A stretch of 64,000 nt of DNA from Nostoc foliaceum FACHB-393 (GTDB taxonomy: Bacteria > Cyanobacteriota > Cyanobacteriia > Cyanobacteriales > Nostocaceae): assembly GCF_014698505.1 (NCBI RefSeq), contig NZ_JACJTD010000016.1:93921-157920 (forward strand), written 5' to 3'. The notes under the pieces were generated by a model. It did no database searches. It saw only the letters and a list, made by a program, of their open reading frames with translations, and was not told the origin of the DNA. Both the position numbers and the translations under genes were made by a program. Positions 19,175 to 29,502 of the stretch are shown piece after piece (positions within the stretch are counted from its first letter, which is position 1; the number at the start of each line of letters is the position of its first letter).

Positions 19175-20023
19175 CTAAGTTGAAATCTGCTGTAACTCTA
19201 GTGGTTTCAATACATTCTGAAGTTCTTCATCTGATATGTAGTCTTCTTTGGGTGGAGTAAAGCGCAGCAACGCAGTTTCATAAGAAGCTTTCGCTATACG
19301 GATAAGCTCTTTGCAAGTTAGATGTGCAACAACTTCAACTGTCTCCTCTACATGCTTCACTTCGGCACCAACACCGCTGTGTATGCGTAGCCAACGTGTG
19401 GCATGAGTACCTGGTGGCAACAAAGCTTGTACACTCTGGATGTACTCCTCCCCTTGAAATATCCCTAAGCGTTCGCTTGTATAGAAAAACCCAACGCAAT
19501 CAATTGGATCAGTCGTTTGCACACTTTGGATGAAGTAATTTATCAAAGTCTTTACAGTAGGAGGAACCAGCGCTTTTACGACAGCTTCAGCGTCATATCC
19601 CATCGATTGAATATCAAGTAAGGCGAGTCGGTCGTGACCGGCTTCTTCTTTGGCTTTCTGTGCAGCCCACTGTGCTAAATTCTGACGACCAGATGCAGCA
19701 AAGCGCCCAGCCGCTTCTTCCATCAGTCGTGTAGTATGACAGCTTGAATGGTATGCACCTGCAAGCCGCCATACCCAACGTATAGGGGTCAGTTTTGGTG
19801 GTCTGCGATCGCTCTTGACTGTATGCCAAGCATAGGCGATCGCTCTATCTAAAAGCTTCTGGGTTCTAGCTATGGTGTCTGCATGACTGATGTTTGAGGT
19901 GATGCGATCGCCACTTCCCACAAAACCACGTTGAGAGATTCTATTACCGTTGCTACTTTTTACCGCCAGATCCTCAAGCAGAATACAGCCCGATTCAGTA
20001 TTAATTAAAAAGTCATTACGCAT
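19175..20023 (-). CDS. Haem-oxygenase-like diiron protein (iron-containing redox enzyme family candidate)
   Basis: 282 residues, mostly helical. Spaced acidic/His motifs suit a helical metal site: RLMEEAAGRFAA near 98, AKEEAGHDRLALLD near 122-135 (Glu and HD), FYTSERLGIFQGEEY near 178 and GVGAEVKHVEETVEV near 218-232. This pattern resembles the haem-oxygenase-like diiron oxidase superfamily rather than haem-binding HO proteins. Such enzymes oxidise amino-acid or fatty-acid derived substrates in small-molecule pathways; the substrate here is unknown. GAGGAA is placed well before the ATG at 20023. There is no co-directional partner gene. The assignment rests on motif spacing only. Confidence 0.55.
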   Translation of the reverse strand: MRNDFLINTESGCILLEDLAVKSSNGNRISQRGFVGSGDRITSNISHADTIARTQKLLDRAIAYAWHTVKSDRRPPKLTPIRWVWRLAGAYHSSCHTTRLMEEAAGRFAASGRQNLAQWAAQKAKEEAGHDRLALLDIQSMGYDAEAVVKALVPPTVKTLINYFIQSVQTTDPIDCVGFFYTSERLGIFQGEEYIQSVQALLPPGTHATRWLRIHSGVGAEVKHVEETVEVVAHLTCKELIRIAKASYETALLRFTPPKEDYISDEELQNVLKPLELQQIST

Positions 20024-21404
20024 GATTAGTTTCCTCTGTTGTGATTACTACAGATAGGATGAAAGAAAGTTATTCCCAGCAATAATCAAGTTGTTAGTAA
20101 ATTATCTGAATAATCGCTCAAATCGACTTACAGCAAGCATTTTTGGTTAGTTTCAAACATTTGTATAACTGAAGCCAAAACCGACCTATCCGATCAACTT
20201 TATGAGACCTACAAAGGAATGCAGGTTTCAAAGCCTCTCAGAAGTGTGGGATCCAGTCCGTTGACTATTTTCCGCCCGTTGTAACAACTAGCGTGAGAGT
20301 TTTGGAGAGGGAATTGTAATATACTTTGTGGCTTTTTAAACATACTCTAAAACAAATCTTGGTGAGGTAGTTTCTAAAATTGTTGAAAAAGTACTTTAGC
20401 TGCTTTCTAAGGGTTTTAGCCCAAAAGTCCAAAAGTACTTTTTTAAAGTCTTTAGTCCAAAAGTTCTTTACTACTGACTATGAGACTTTGATGGCTCTAT
20501 TTTCCCTAGATACCTCCAAAATCGGGCGAATTTTAATTCTTGATAAGGATTTTGGTGTTGCTGAATTCATACTGTTAATCACCAATACCCGAATTTTTAT
20601 ATCCGCAAGCACTAGCAATCATATCTGCAAGTAAGTCTAGAACACCAAACTTTATCTGCAATAGCAAGATAGAATATGTTCCAGCAATCAGCAAATTAAT
20701 AGCTGAACTTCAGGACAGCTTTTCAACCTTCTTGGAGGTTATTTTAAAAGTGGTGACTGAGTTATCCAAAACTTTAGATTCTCCTAAATCCTCATATTAA
20801 AGGAGGACTTTGAGGAGATTATTCCCACCTTGAAAAAATTTTGTAGACTAAGCATAAGAGGTTTAACTACTAAAATTTTAATTCAAGTTGATGTAAACTT
20901 TGTTTGTGATTTGTACTTTCTCACTTATTGATATTATCATAACTTTACAATTTCTGGAAGTAAGTTGTAAACATTTTATTTTTTTGCAACTTTAGCTACG
21001 TTATTGCGAAGCAAATCTATGCTGTTCAAGATATTGCAAAATAACAAATCTTCAACTGCAAAGTTAGTAAATCTCAAACAGACCTTGAATAATTAATGTT
21101 TTGTTAACGTTAATATAAGAATGTAATGACCTTTTTGAAGGGTAGAACTCACCATTTATAAGATAGAATAATACGATTCATAATCTTTGATAAATAAACT
21201 GAAGTTTGTTGATACTGAGTCTTGCAGTCGTACAAGATTTTGTGAAATCAAGATCGATAACTTAAGGACTAACTTAAGAGGTTGTTTAAAGTCCATCCAA
21301 AACAGAGGTGCTTGAAAGCCAGATTCAAAGCTGATTTCTTAGGATTGTATTCCCAAGAGAAAATCAATGACTCTTCAGGCTTTTGGAAAATTTTCCAGTA
21401 TACT

Positions 21405-21608
21405 GGACGCTGCCGAATTGAAGTATGAAATTTCAAAATTCGATATCTCAAACTCTTACTCTCTGTGTTTCTGCGCGACGCTACTTGCTTGCGCAAAGGC
21501 GAGACGCTCTTGCTACCTTGCTTCCCCATAGGGGTAAAAGTTTCTTAACCTGCTCAAGGCAGTGGCTGCTCTGCATCAGATAAATTTATACCCGAATTCA
21601 GCAACGCC
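21405..21608. mobile_element. Inverted-repeat element (GGCGTTGCTGAATT ends)
   Basis: Left end GGACGCTGCCGAATTGAAGT, right end complement GGCGTTGCTGAATTCGGGTA, followed on both sides by ATaAATTT-like sequence, giving roughly 25-bp imperfect terminal repeats. One end of the same family is at about 1114. The interior carries 'gcgcgacgctacttgcttgcgc'-type filler and no gene. Confidence 0.55.
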
Positions 21609-21876
21609 CTCTACTGAATCTGTTTTGTCAGCTTCATCCTGCCCTCCCAGAGTCCAGATGCAACGCCAAAATTCGCTACTAACTTGTGAAAATCTCTGCT
21701 AAGTTTTTCCCTAAAATCAGGATCTTATCTGGTCAAAAATTTTTTGAAAGTGAAAACTATATTCAAATCTAATTCACATCAGGTGCGAACTGAAAACGCC
21801 TTTTCTCCTTTAACAGGGCAAACGCATCTAAAATTAACAAAACTAAATCCACAAAAGTCCTTGTTTGTGTAGTGAC

Positions 21877-22059
21877 TTACGCACTGTACAAATGAACCCT
21901 AATGTGTTTTAGGGTATTTGGTTGTTTCAAGCGCTTTGCATAACCCTAATTTCTTCGCATATTTATATTTGCGTAGGCGTAGCCCGTCTTAGATATCGCT
22001 GGATGCTAAAAATGGCTGAAATAACCAAATTGCCTATATTACTTATGTACAATGCGTAA
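21877..22059. repeat. Large imperfect palindromic element
   Basis: TTACGCACTGTACA at 21877-21890 pairs with TGTACAATGCGTAA at 22046-22059. An inner pair, TATTTGGTTGTTTCAAGC near 21917 and GCTGAAATAACCAAATTG near 22015, extends the fold. Probably a MITE-like repeat that could form a long RNA hairpin if transcribed. Confidence 0.55.
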
Positions 22060-22378
22060 ATTCTATGTGTGTTCAACGCAGAAATCAGATTTTTCGTTCA
22101 TCTTATTTTTTAACCGTATATGGAAGCTAAAAAAATCATGTCATGTATTCTCAATTAGTAGTATTTATAGCGAAAAAATAGAACCTTATTGAGAAAATGG
22201 CATTTTTGAGGAATCCTACCTGATTCCTCAAGAGACTCCATGAGTTGTAATCACTTGGAGCAATGAAGATTTATTTTCCCTATTCCCTATTTTCAAGGCA
22301 GGATTTCAGATCAAACTCTGATCAAACAGGCTTTTCAGTCTCAGTATTTTTTCAAAAATCAAATCTGAGTCCTATATT

Positions 22379-24145
22379 ATGTATCCCCATACAAAAAAAG
22401 TACCAATATTAACCAGAAGACAGTTTATCTTTGCAAGTGCAGCCAGTGGAACAGCATTCCTTGCTACTGCCATGCTTAAAGCAAATAGAACTCATGCAAG
22501 CATCCCTGCGGAGATCACAAAGTTTACCGAACCTCTACCCATCCCATTCGCAGCTTCTCCACCCAGCACTTTGACCATCGCCCGGAGTTCGCATTCGTTC
22601 CACAGCAACTTAGGGGCAGGCCCAACCTTGGCTTATGGTGGTTTATCTATTCTTGGGCCAACTATCGAAGTTACAAGAAACACACCCCTTAGCATCAACG
22701 TATTTAACAATGTTGTTGGAGACCATCCGTTTTTGCAAGCAGTTGACACGGGGTTGCATGGTACTCTAGAGTCTGACAAAACCAGCCCAAGAATGTCGTT
22801 GCATCTGCATGGTAGCAACACTGAAGCTAAAAGTGATGGATACCCAAAGGATACCTTTACACCAGGGCAGACTTACCTGTACAACTTCAACAACAATCAG
22901 GAAGCAGCCACGCTGTGGTATCACGACCATGCGATGGGAATTACTGGTTTGAATGTCTTAGCCGGTCTTGCTGGGTTTTACTTCATCAGGGACATTGACG
23001 ATCCTGTGGGTGGCAATGGACCACTGGGCTTGCCAGCTGGCGCTCCCTATGAAATACCGCTGGTAATACAAGACCGTTCTTTCAACAGCGATGGCTCCGT
23101 GTCTCACCCCAATCAGCCACCCTGGTTAGTAGAGTATGTCGTTGATGTCGCTACTGTCAATGGTAAAGCGTGGCCGAATCTGAATGTAGACCGTACTTTA
23201 TACCGATTTCGGATTGTCAATGGCTCAAGCGCACGGACTTACAATCTCAAGCTGTCATCAAAACAGCCAATCATCCAAATCGGTACCGACCAGGGTATGC
23301 TCAATGCTCCGGTGTATTTATCCCGTCTGCTGCTCTCTCCTGGTGAACGGGCTGATGTGTTGATCGATTTCTCCAAAAGTCTGCCGGGAGACAAAATTGT
23401 CCTAGAAAATGATGCCATTTCACCATATCCATTTGGCAGGGCAAATTTCATCATATTTAGTCCCGAATTGCCCGAAATTATGCAATTCACAGTGAACGCG
23501 GGTGCTGCTGCTCCCAAGCCAGTCCCTAATATACTGCGACTGTATAAGCCACCGATAAAACCAATTGCTGTTAAACCTACACGGCAAAGGTTCCTGACAC
23601 TGGTAGAGATTGCAGGGCCAGATGGGCCGATTGTATTGTTGATGAACTATCTCTACTGGGATGAGCCACTCAAAAACCCGGAACTCATGGAGCGGCCGAA
23701 AGTGGACACCGTGGAGCAGTGGAACATCATCAATCTTCAGCCTGTTGCCCACCCAATGCACTTGCATCTAGTGCCATTCCAGATATTGAATCGACAAAAG
23801 ATTAATCCCACCAAGTATCTCAAAGCATACTATGCTACCGGGCCTCGTACAGTCATTTCAAGTCATGGAATGGGTGGCTCCACGATGCCAGGTGGTTATC
23901 CACCACCTGATCCTACGTCTTTTGCGATCGGGCCGGCAAGACCGCCAGCAGCAAACGAAGCCGGATGGAAAGATACAGTACTAGTCAATCCCTATGAGGT
24001 CACCCGCCTGATCGTTCCATTTGGAGCTCAAGCAGCAGAGAACTTACCGTTCGGCAACTCGTTTGTTGGAACCTACGTTTGGCACTGCCATATGCTTGGA
24101 CATGAGGACAATGAGATGATGTTGCCTTACGAGGTAATAGCTTAG
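22379..24145 (+). CDS. Tat-exported multicopper oxidase (CotA/laccase-like)
   Basis: 588 residues. The N-terminus carries a twin-arginine signal (TRRQFIFASAASGTAFLATA, Arg13-Arg14), so export is as a folded periplasmic protein. Copper ligands: LHLHG (His142, His144), WYHDHAMG (His182, His184), HPMHLHLVPF near 455-464 and the C-terminal WHCHMLGHEDNEMM block near 567-580, which gives the type 1 Cys and axial Met. All four cluster motifs are present, so an active trinuclear site is expected. The Gly/Pro-rich loop after the third motif (GMGGSTMPGGYPPPDPT) is typical of CotA/bilirubin-oxidase-like enzymes. Likely substrates are phenolics, bilirubin-like pigments or Mn(II)/Fe(II). The gene is isolated. 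Confidence 0.95.
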   Translation: MYPHTKKVPILTRRQFIFASAASGTAFLATAMLKANRTHASIPAEITKFTEPLPIPFAASPPSTLTIARSSHSFHSNLGAGPTLAYGGLSILGPTIEVTRNTPLSINVFNNVVGDHPFLQAVDTGLHGTLESDKTSPRMSLHLHGSNTEAKSDGYPKDTFTPGQTYLYNFNNNQEAATLWYHDHAMGITGLNVLAGLAGFYFIRDIDDPVGGNGPLGLPAGAPYEIPLVIQDRSFNSDGSVSHPNQPPWLVEYVVDVATVNGKAWPNLNVDRTLYRFRIVNGSSARTYNLKLSSKQPIIQIGTDQGMLNAPVYLSRLLLSPGERADVLIDFSKSLPGDKIVLENDAISPYPFGRANFIIFSPELPEIMQFTVNAGAAAPKPVPNILRLYKPPIKPIAVKPTRQRFLTLVEIAGPDGPIVLLMNYLYWDEPLKNPELMERPKVDTVEQWNIINLQPVAHPMHLHLVPFQILNRQKINPTKYLKAYYATGPRTVISSHGMGGSTMPGGYPPPDPTSFAIGPARPPAANEAGWKDTVLVNPYEVTRLIVPFGAQAAENLPFGNSFVGTYVWHCHMLGHEDNEMMLPYEVIA

Positions 24146-24377
24146 ACCACTACTGATTCAAAAAATCAAGTAGTAAAATTCGGCGTAAATAAGCTACGCA
24201 TTTTAAATGTCTCAAAGTCTTAATGGGGCATGAATTAAAAATTGCGAATTACCGAAACAGTGCTGAGTGCCCAGTTAGAGTGCTGAGTAAAAACAATAAA
24301 AATCGCACTGGTTCAACGCCCTAAAGATTGCTAACAGCACTCAGCACTCCTGAAGAATTACGCAAAGCGATACTAGC

Positions 24378-24508
24378 TTCTAGAACACTGATTCAATAAT
24401 CCCAAAAACCAAGCGGATGTGGTTGGAAAGAGCGAAAATTGCTGACTTAAATTTCAAGAAAGCCAGGTTTTTAATCCGTATTTTAAATGCTGAATCAGAG
24501 TTCTAGAA
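24378..24508. mobile_element. MITE family B, copy 1
   Basis: TTCTAGAACACTGATTCA at 24378-24395 and TGAATCAGAGTTCTAGAA at 24491-24508 are 18-bp inverted repeats with one mismatch. The ends resemble those of 48342-48481 (CTAGAACACCAATTCAGTAA). Confidence 0.65.
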
Positions 24509-24566
24509 AAAAGTTGTGAAAGTGTACATCTTATGTATAACAGCATTTAGCTTCCAGGTAAATTTC

Positions 24567-25691
24567 ATGAAAGTACTCTCCACGCTAGCTATTAATAGTT
24601 ATTCTATTTCCGTCTGTTTTCTTGGTATTGTTTCACCTGTTTATGCAGTATCCCTAAGCAAAAATGATAATTATTTTACTACCGAAAACACTCTCTCATC
24701 TGCTATCAGTAGTGTAGAAGGACAACTAGAAAATGAAAACGTTGACTTTTACAATTTTTCAAATTTGGATACTGGAAATTTATTTACTGTAGAGGTAGAT
24801 TCACAATCATTCGATCCACTTCTAGGCCAGTTGGATGATTTTGGTAATATCATCGCAATCAACGATGATCAATCTGATAGCAATGTTCTACCGATACTAA
24901 CCGGAGAGATACCCACTAGCGGCAGCCTGAACTTTGCCGTATCTGGTTTGAGAGACATTTTCCTTAGAGGAGACCACTTTGAATCTGGTTCATATACATT
25001 CTCATTAAAAACATTTCCTTTTCCCAGCACTTCAACGAATGTAACACTGGCCAACAGTGGCTTTGAAAGTGGCAATTTTACGGGATGGACAACACTAGGA
25101 TCTACTAGTATTGAAACCATAACATTCGGTAGTGGTTCAACAGAGGGAAATTTTCAAGCTTTATTGTCAACTGGTGGTGCTACATTTGATGGTTCAATTA
25201 TAGAAAAACTTCTGGTATTAGAAGATAATTCGTTGAATAATTTTGACGAAAAAGAAGTGATTAAAGGCTCCGCTATTCAACAAAAATTCACAGCTAAATC
25301 TGGAGATGTTTTGAGCTTTGATTGGAATTTCTTGACCAATGAGGTCTTACCACCAGTTACTTTTTCAGACTTCTCTTTTGTTTCAATCAGTTCCTCAGAT
25401 AATTCAGTTAGTTCATTATTAGAATTAGCTGATGTAACTGATACCACATCGGAATTTTCTCTGACAGATTTTTTTCAAGAGACTGGTTTTGGCACTTTTT
25501 CCTTAAAGTTGCCCACCACAGCAACATACACCTTAGGACTTGGGGTTATAGATGTGGGAGATAACGATTTTGATTCTGGACTTTTAGTTGACAATTTTAA
25601 ATTAACCTCTGTTCCTGAACCCACTAATGAGCTAGGTTTATTGGGCTTTAGTACCTTAGTCCTATTAAGATTCTGGAGAAAAATCTTGTAG
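24567..25691 (+). CDS. PEP-CTERM sorted exported protein with DVUA0089-like N-terminal region
   Basis: About 374 residues from ATG 24567 (MKVLSTLAINSYS), the start of a clear signal peptide ending near VYA; the in-frame GTG at 24516 adds a second unneeded hydrophobic stretch. An N-terminal repeat-like region (VEGQLENENVDFYNFSNLDT, then FDPLLGQLDDFGNIIAINDD) resembles bacterial pre-peptidase-type domains. A jelly-roll-like half follows (LANSGFESGNFTGWTTLG). The C-terminus is a PEP-CTERM signal: SVPEP, hydrophobic LGLLGFSTLVLL, then RFWRK. Family knowledge: cleaved by an exosortase (EpsH/XrtB), often linked to exopolysaccharide. No exosortase is in the window. Confidence 0.85.
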   Translation: MKVLSTLAINSYSISVCFLGIVSPVYAVSLSKNDNYFTTENTLSSAISSVEGQLENENVDFYNFSNLDTGNLFTVEVDSQSFDPLLGQLDDFGNIIAINDDQSDSNVLPILTGEIPTSGSLNFAVSGLRDIFLRGDHFESGSYTFSLKTFPFPSTSTNVTLANSGFESGNFTGWTTLGSTSIETITFGSGSTEGNFQALLSTGGATFDGSIIEKLLVLEDNSLNNFDEKEVIKGSAIQQKFTAKSGDVLSFDWNFLTNEVLPPVTFSDFSFVSISSSDNSVSSLLELADVTDTTSEFSLTDFFQETGFGTFSLKLPTTATYTLGLGVIDVGDNDFDSGLLVDNFKLTSVPEPTNELGLLGFSTLVLLRFWRKIL

Positions 25692-25755
25692 CTTCGTAGA
25701 TAAAGGTGACTATTTTTGGGCGACTGGGTAATTAAACAGGGTAAGAGCATCTCAA

Positions 25756-26028
25756 TTAGGCTTGACATAAGGGCTGAGAGGAATTTAATGTAGAGTCAAT
25801 GAAACCGGAACTGAGAATTCGAATCATGTAATCGTTATCCATATCAGTCCGTTTCATTTTTTGTCGGAGACTACGTTTGTAAGCTTCATGTTTCTTATGT
25901 GACATTAAATCAATCAAAGTTTGGAAACTTCGTTTAACTTCAATTGCATCAAGACCTGTTTTGTTGTCAAGAATCTCAGCGGCTTGATGAACCCAGTGAT
26001 AAGCAACAGTAATTGGAGTGAATAAAGT
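25756..26028 (-). pseudogene. 3' fragment of a broken gene, possibly a transposase
   Basis: A frame of about 90 codons ends at 25756 and is cut at its 5' side by TGA at 26029-26031. It reads TPITVAYHWVHQAAEILDNK, then TGLDAIEVKRSFQTLIDLMS, then HKKHEAYKRSLRQKMKR, well-behaved protein sequence without an ATG start or ribosome site. The composition recalls the C-terminal tail of a cyanobacterial transposase, but I do not recognise the family with certainty. It lies in the spacer after the porin gene end. Confidence 0.45.
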
Positions 26029-26122
26029 TCAAAGCTGTCCCTCTCCGGCTCGGAGAGGGACGATTTTGCGTAGTAAAATCAGGGAGAAATCTTTTTGATT
26101 GAGCTTCAGCAAAGACTTTGGG

Positions 26123-27763
26123 TTAGAAAGTAAAAGTAGTACGCACTACTCCCAGATAGATATTAGAGTTGTTGCTGTTACCCTCAGGATTGAAGATGGT
26201 GATTAATCCTGGGGTAATAGCAATATTGTCATTCAGCCTATATCTATAAAAAGCCTCTAAATGATAGGAGATATCATCGTCTTGACGGCGATTATTATCA
26301 CTGACGAATTGATTGTCAGCAACGTAAGGCGGTACACCAAAGACAAGACCACCAAAATTTCCTTTCCTACCCAAATCAGGAAAGCCTAGCTGAACGGCCC
26401 AGTTCCAAATATCTGCATTACTCCTAGCAACAGCTGTATTTTCAGCTTGGGCATTGGCGTAACTGCCCCAAGCAGTGATGGTAAACTTAGGACTAAGTTT
26501 GTAATTTGCAGTCACACTATAGTTATTTACAGAAGTTCGCGCCCCGTTGAATGGGTTGTTGGCAAAACCAGTACCAGTGCTACCAGTAACTCCGCTACCA
26601 TCAGTGTAATAGGCATTGACATAAGTGAAAGCCAAACTTAATTCTGAGGTTGGTTGGAAAGTCAGTTGACCTAATGCTGAGTAACTACCATTAAACATAC
26701 CTCTACCGTTACTGGGGTCATTACCAACACCCGATGGCACAACGTAACCAGCAGTTAAGGTGAGAGCATCATTGAACTTTTGATTAATGATGATACCTGG
26801 CCCTTCTGCTGCCCGGTAAATTGGGTTATAACGCCCAAAACGAGATAGCGCACCGGAACCACTAGAATCAAAGTTGCGACTGAGAGCAGGTACTTCATCA
26901 ATGTATTCCAATCCTTCGGTTGCGATGTTGAATGTTGTGGAGTTGCCTACAGGGAAACGGTAAAACAGAGCTGATACGCTGACATTGTTGGATTCATTGC
27001 CATCAAACCCTAAACGAGTTTGGTTAGTACCAGTTACGGCTGTATTGAATGAAGTGATATTTCTCGCTTGTAACCTAACTCTAAGGCGGTCTTTACCAGT
27101 GAAGCTACTATCAAAGTTTAACCGGACGCGATCGGCAAAAATCACATTTTCATCGAGTTCTGGTCTGGTATCACCACGATTTTGAGCATCGGTGTTGATT
27201 GCTCTATCGGAGCCAAATGCACCAGCCAGTGCAAAAACTGCTTCTCCCCGCAATTGAGTAGTTGTGGAGAATTGTTGCGACTCTAAAGTGGCGCTACGAG
27301 CTTCTAGAGCATCTACTCGACCTCGCACAGTTTGCAACTCAGCAGTATACTCTTCTTGCAGCTTTTGCAGCGTTGCTAGGTCTTCTTTGTTCACCAGATC
27401 AGCCGTACTAGTAGCTATAAGTTGGTTGATCTGATCTAAACAAGCATTCAAACCAGCAGCAAACTCATAGCGAGTCAAAGCACGATTACCCCCATAAGTT
27501 TGGTTAGGATAACCTGTAATGCAGCCGTATCGCTCAACCAAGGATTGCAAAGCTTGAAAAGCCCAGTCTGTAGGTTTGACATCAGAAAGCTGTGAAACTG
27601 AAGTTACTTGTCCGATATTCTCAGCACTGCTAAAACTGGACGGTTGATTTCTTGCAGGTGCTTGATTTAAAGGTACTTCAGAACCCATCGCTGGTAGCGC
27701 AACTATAAATAAGCCCAAAATCGCTGGACTAAATAACAAAGAATTCAACCAAAACTTCTGCAC
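26123..27763 (-). CDS. SLH-domain outer-membrane porin (OprB-type, iron uptake porin family)
   Basis: 546 residues. Signal peptide at about 1-27 (ILGLFIVALPAMGSE). One SLH domain at about 58-115 (VSQLSDVKPTDWAFQALQSL, then GCITGYPNQTYGGNRALTRY) attaches the protein to peptidoglycan/pyruvylated polymer. A coiled coil covers about 125-165 (LATLQKLQEEYTAELQTVRG). The rest is a carbohydrate-selective OprB-like barrel ending in Phe (VVRTTFTF). This is the normal architecture and length for abundant cyanobacterial porins. The upstream 900 bp spacer is AT-rich and may hold an Fe- or phosphate-responsive promoter. It is a paralogue of the truncated porin at the left edge. Confidence 0.93.
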   Translation of the reverse strand: MQKFWLNSLLFSPAILGLFIVALPAMGSEVPLNQAPARNQPSSFSSAENIGQVTSVSQLSDVKPTDWAFQALQSLVERYGCITGYPNQTYGGNRALTRYEFAAGLNACLDQINQLIATSTADLVNKEDLATLQKLQEEYTAELQTVRGRVDALEARSATLESQQFSTTTQLRGEAVFALAGAFGSDRAINTDAQNRGDTRPELDENVIFADRVRLNFDSSFTGKDRLRVRLQARNITSFNTAVTGTNQTRLGFDGNESNNVSVSALFYRFPVGNSTTFNIATEGLEYIDEVPALSRNFDSSGSGALSRFGRYNPIYRAAEGPGIIINQKFNDALTLTAGYVVPSGVGNDPSNGRGMFNGSYSALGQLTFQPTSELSLAFTYVNAYYTDGSGVTGSTGTGFANNPFNGARTSVNNYSVTANYKLSPKFTITAWGSYANAQAENTAVARSNADIWNWAVQLGFPDLGRKGNFGGLVFGVPPYVADNQFVSDNNRRQDDDISYHLEAFYRYRLNDNIAITPGLITIFNPEGNSNNSNIYLGVVRTTFTF

Positions 27764-28587
27764 GAATGTACCCTCACACCTGATAGAAATTAGTGAAAAA
27801 TCAAAGTTTTTCTAACATTAAAAATCTGCTAATTGTTAAAACACAAATATTAGCAAGATTGATTTAATTAAGGCGTGGTTTTAACCTTTACATAAGAAAA
27901 GCTAATGTTAGATATAGAAAAAATGAATCTTTTATAAGAAAATTTTTTCAAATCAACTTTAACAATATCAAAGCACAACTATGTACCACAATATAAAGAT
28001 TATTATGAAATCAAAACATTGTCATTTGTTTACCTATTCTTAACTCAATGGATATTGATATATTAAAGATTGTCTGTGTTTCCTAGCTCAATCAATAACC
28101 AATATTTAAAATCCAGCCAATAATATATTATTAATGTTTTTTATAGCAACAAAGCTTATTTACTAGGACTTACGTATTGACAACAAATGCCAAATATAGA
28201 TGCTTTAAAAAAGTACATATGTGGTAAGGGCAATACTCTGCGGGTGACGCTCCTTCTCTGCGAGACGCTACGCGAACGTCGCTACCGCTGAAAGCGTTCT
28301 CGTAAAAGTAGCCGCTTTGCGTTGCGTACACATGAATTGTCCCTACCAAAATTCAAACAGCTATACAGTAGAAGCATTTTATTGATTTGGAATGGGTGGT
28401 TTATTTACGCCGTGCTGTACTAATTCCTAGCGGGTTAATTGCCTTTTTACCAAAAATTAGCTTTTTGTTAATTAAATTTTAATCAAAAAATGGATGTCAG
28501 TCTATGTATTATAAGCCTTACATTATATTGATGTATATCTAGAATTGGCTCATTCATTAGGCTGATAACTTAAAAATTAAATCAGTA
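27764..28587. other. Divergent spacer between porin and phnC, with a repeat
   Basis: AT-rich, with no gene. At 28221-28350 GGTAAGGGCAAT and ATTGTCCCTACC form the ends of an inverted-repeat filler that contains 'gcgagacgctacgcgaacg'-type sequence. The promoters of the divergent porin and phn genes must lie here. Confidence 0.5.
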
Positions 28588-28617
28588 ATTATCCTTTTCT
28601 TAATTAGTTCTTAACTC
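28588..28617 (+). promoter_or_regulatory. Pho-box-like direct repeats before phnC
   Basis: CTTAATTA at 28599-28606 and CTTAACTC at 28610-28617 are separated by 3 bp, with a weaker ATTATCCT at 28588-28595, giving an 11-bp period. This fits the cyanobacterial PhoB/SphR box (Py-TTAA-Py-Py-T/A repeats, 3-bp spacers). It lies 45 bp before the phnC ATG. The match is partial. Confidence 0.45.
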
Positions 28618-28661
28618 AAAAATATTATTCAAGTTAATCATAGACATCTCAATGTCAAAAA

Positions 28662-29459
28662 ATGGCAAATACAGTGGCTATCGAAGTTAGTAATCTCTCG
28701 AAGGCTTTCAAAGGTAAGACAGCACTTAAAAACGTAACTTGCACAATTCATGAGGGAGAACTGGTTGCGCTAATAGGTGCATCTGGCTCAGGCAAATCTA
28801 CCCTTTTACGGCATATTAATGGCTTGCATATTTCAGATGCAGGAACTGTTTATATTTTTGGCTCAATACTACAGAGCGAGGGCAAAACACACTCTAAAAT
28901 TAGGTCTTTACGAAGCCAGATAGGTTGTATTTTTCAACAGTTTAATTTAGTCAATCGGCTAACAGTTATCGAAAATGTACTCGTTGGTAACTTATCAAGA
29001 TTGTCTATCTTACGTTCAACATTCCATTTATTCACCAAAGAAGAAAAAATCCAAGCTCTTGCTGCATTAGAGCGAGTAGGCATTCTTCAACACGCTTATA
29101 AACGGGCATCTATGCTTTCTGGAGGGCAACAACAACGAGTTGCGATCGCTCGTTGTTTAGTGCAAGGAGCGAAAATCATCCTCGCAGACGAACCAATCGC
29201 CTCTCTCGATCCTGAATCGGCACGTAAAGTCATGGAATTACTTGTGCAGTTGAATCGCCAAAGCGGTATTACTGTAGTCGCTTCTTTACATCAGGTTCAA
29301 ATGGTGCGTAGTTACTTTGATCGAGCGATCGCTCTCAAAGATGGAGAAGTGATGTTTGATGGTGCAACCACAGAGATGAATGATAAAAAGCTCAATGAAC
29401 TTTATGGCACAGCTGCCGAAGAACTCATTATGAGAGGACACGGAGAACTGGTAGTGTAA
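28662..29459 (+). CDS. phnC: Phosphonate ABC transporter, ATP-binding protein
   Basis: 265 residues. Walker A GASGSGKST (about 38-46), signature LSGGQQQR (about 149-156), Walker B IILADEPIASLDP (about 168-180) and switch His in ASLHQVQ. The block FQQFNLVNRLTVIENVLVGN is diagnostic of PhnC. It energises uptake of phosphonates (or phosphite/phosphate esters) through PhnE with the binding protein PhnD. First gene of phnCDE, preceded by a Pho-box-like repeat. Confidence 0.96.
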   Translation: MANTVAIEVSNLSKAFKGKTALKNVTCTIHEGELVALIGASGSGKSTLLRHINGLHISDAGTVYIFGSILQSEGKTHSKIRSLRSQIGCIFQQFNLVNRLTVIENVLVGNLSRLSILRSTFHLFTKEEKIQALAALERVGILQHAYKRASMLSGGQQQRVAIARCLVQGAKIILADEPIASLDPESARKVMELLVQLNRQSGITVVASLHQVQMVRSYFDRAIALKDGEVMFDGATTEMNDKKLNELYGTAAEELIMRGHGELVV

Positions 29460-29502
29460 CCCAAAAATACAGAATTTTCACTCACATATCACAACTAAAC
29501 TT

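Larger units (their letters stand above)
20024..22378. other. Long gene-poor region with scattered repeat elements
   Basis: About 2.35 kb with no convincing coding sequence on either strand. An 84-codon frame at 20380 starts with TTG, has no ribosome site and resembles nothing. It contains half-sites resembling MITE family A (TAAGAGGTTGTTTAAAG near 21278; CTTTTTAAACATACTCTAA near 20332), the inverted-repeat element at 21405-21608 and the palindromic element at 21877-22059. About 22234-22300 repeats sequence from near 14326-14460. Confidence 0.6.

Noticed and set aside
20380..20634. 84-codon forward frame
   Set aside because: TTG start, no ribosome site, repeated 'aaaagt' sequence and no recognisable motif.
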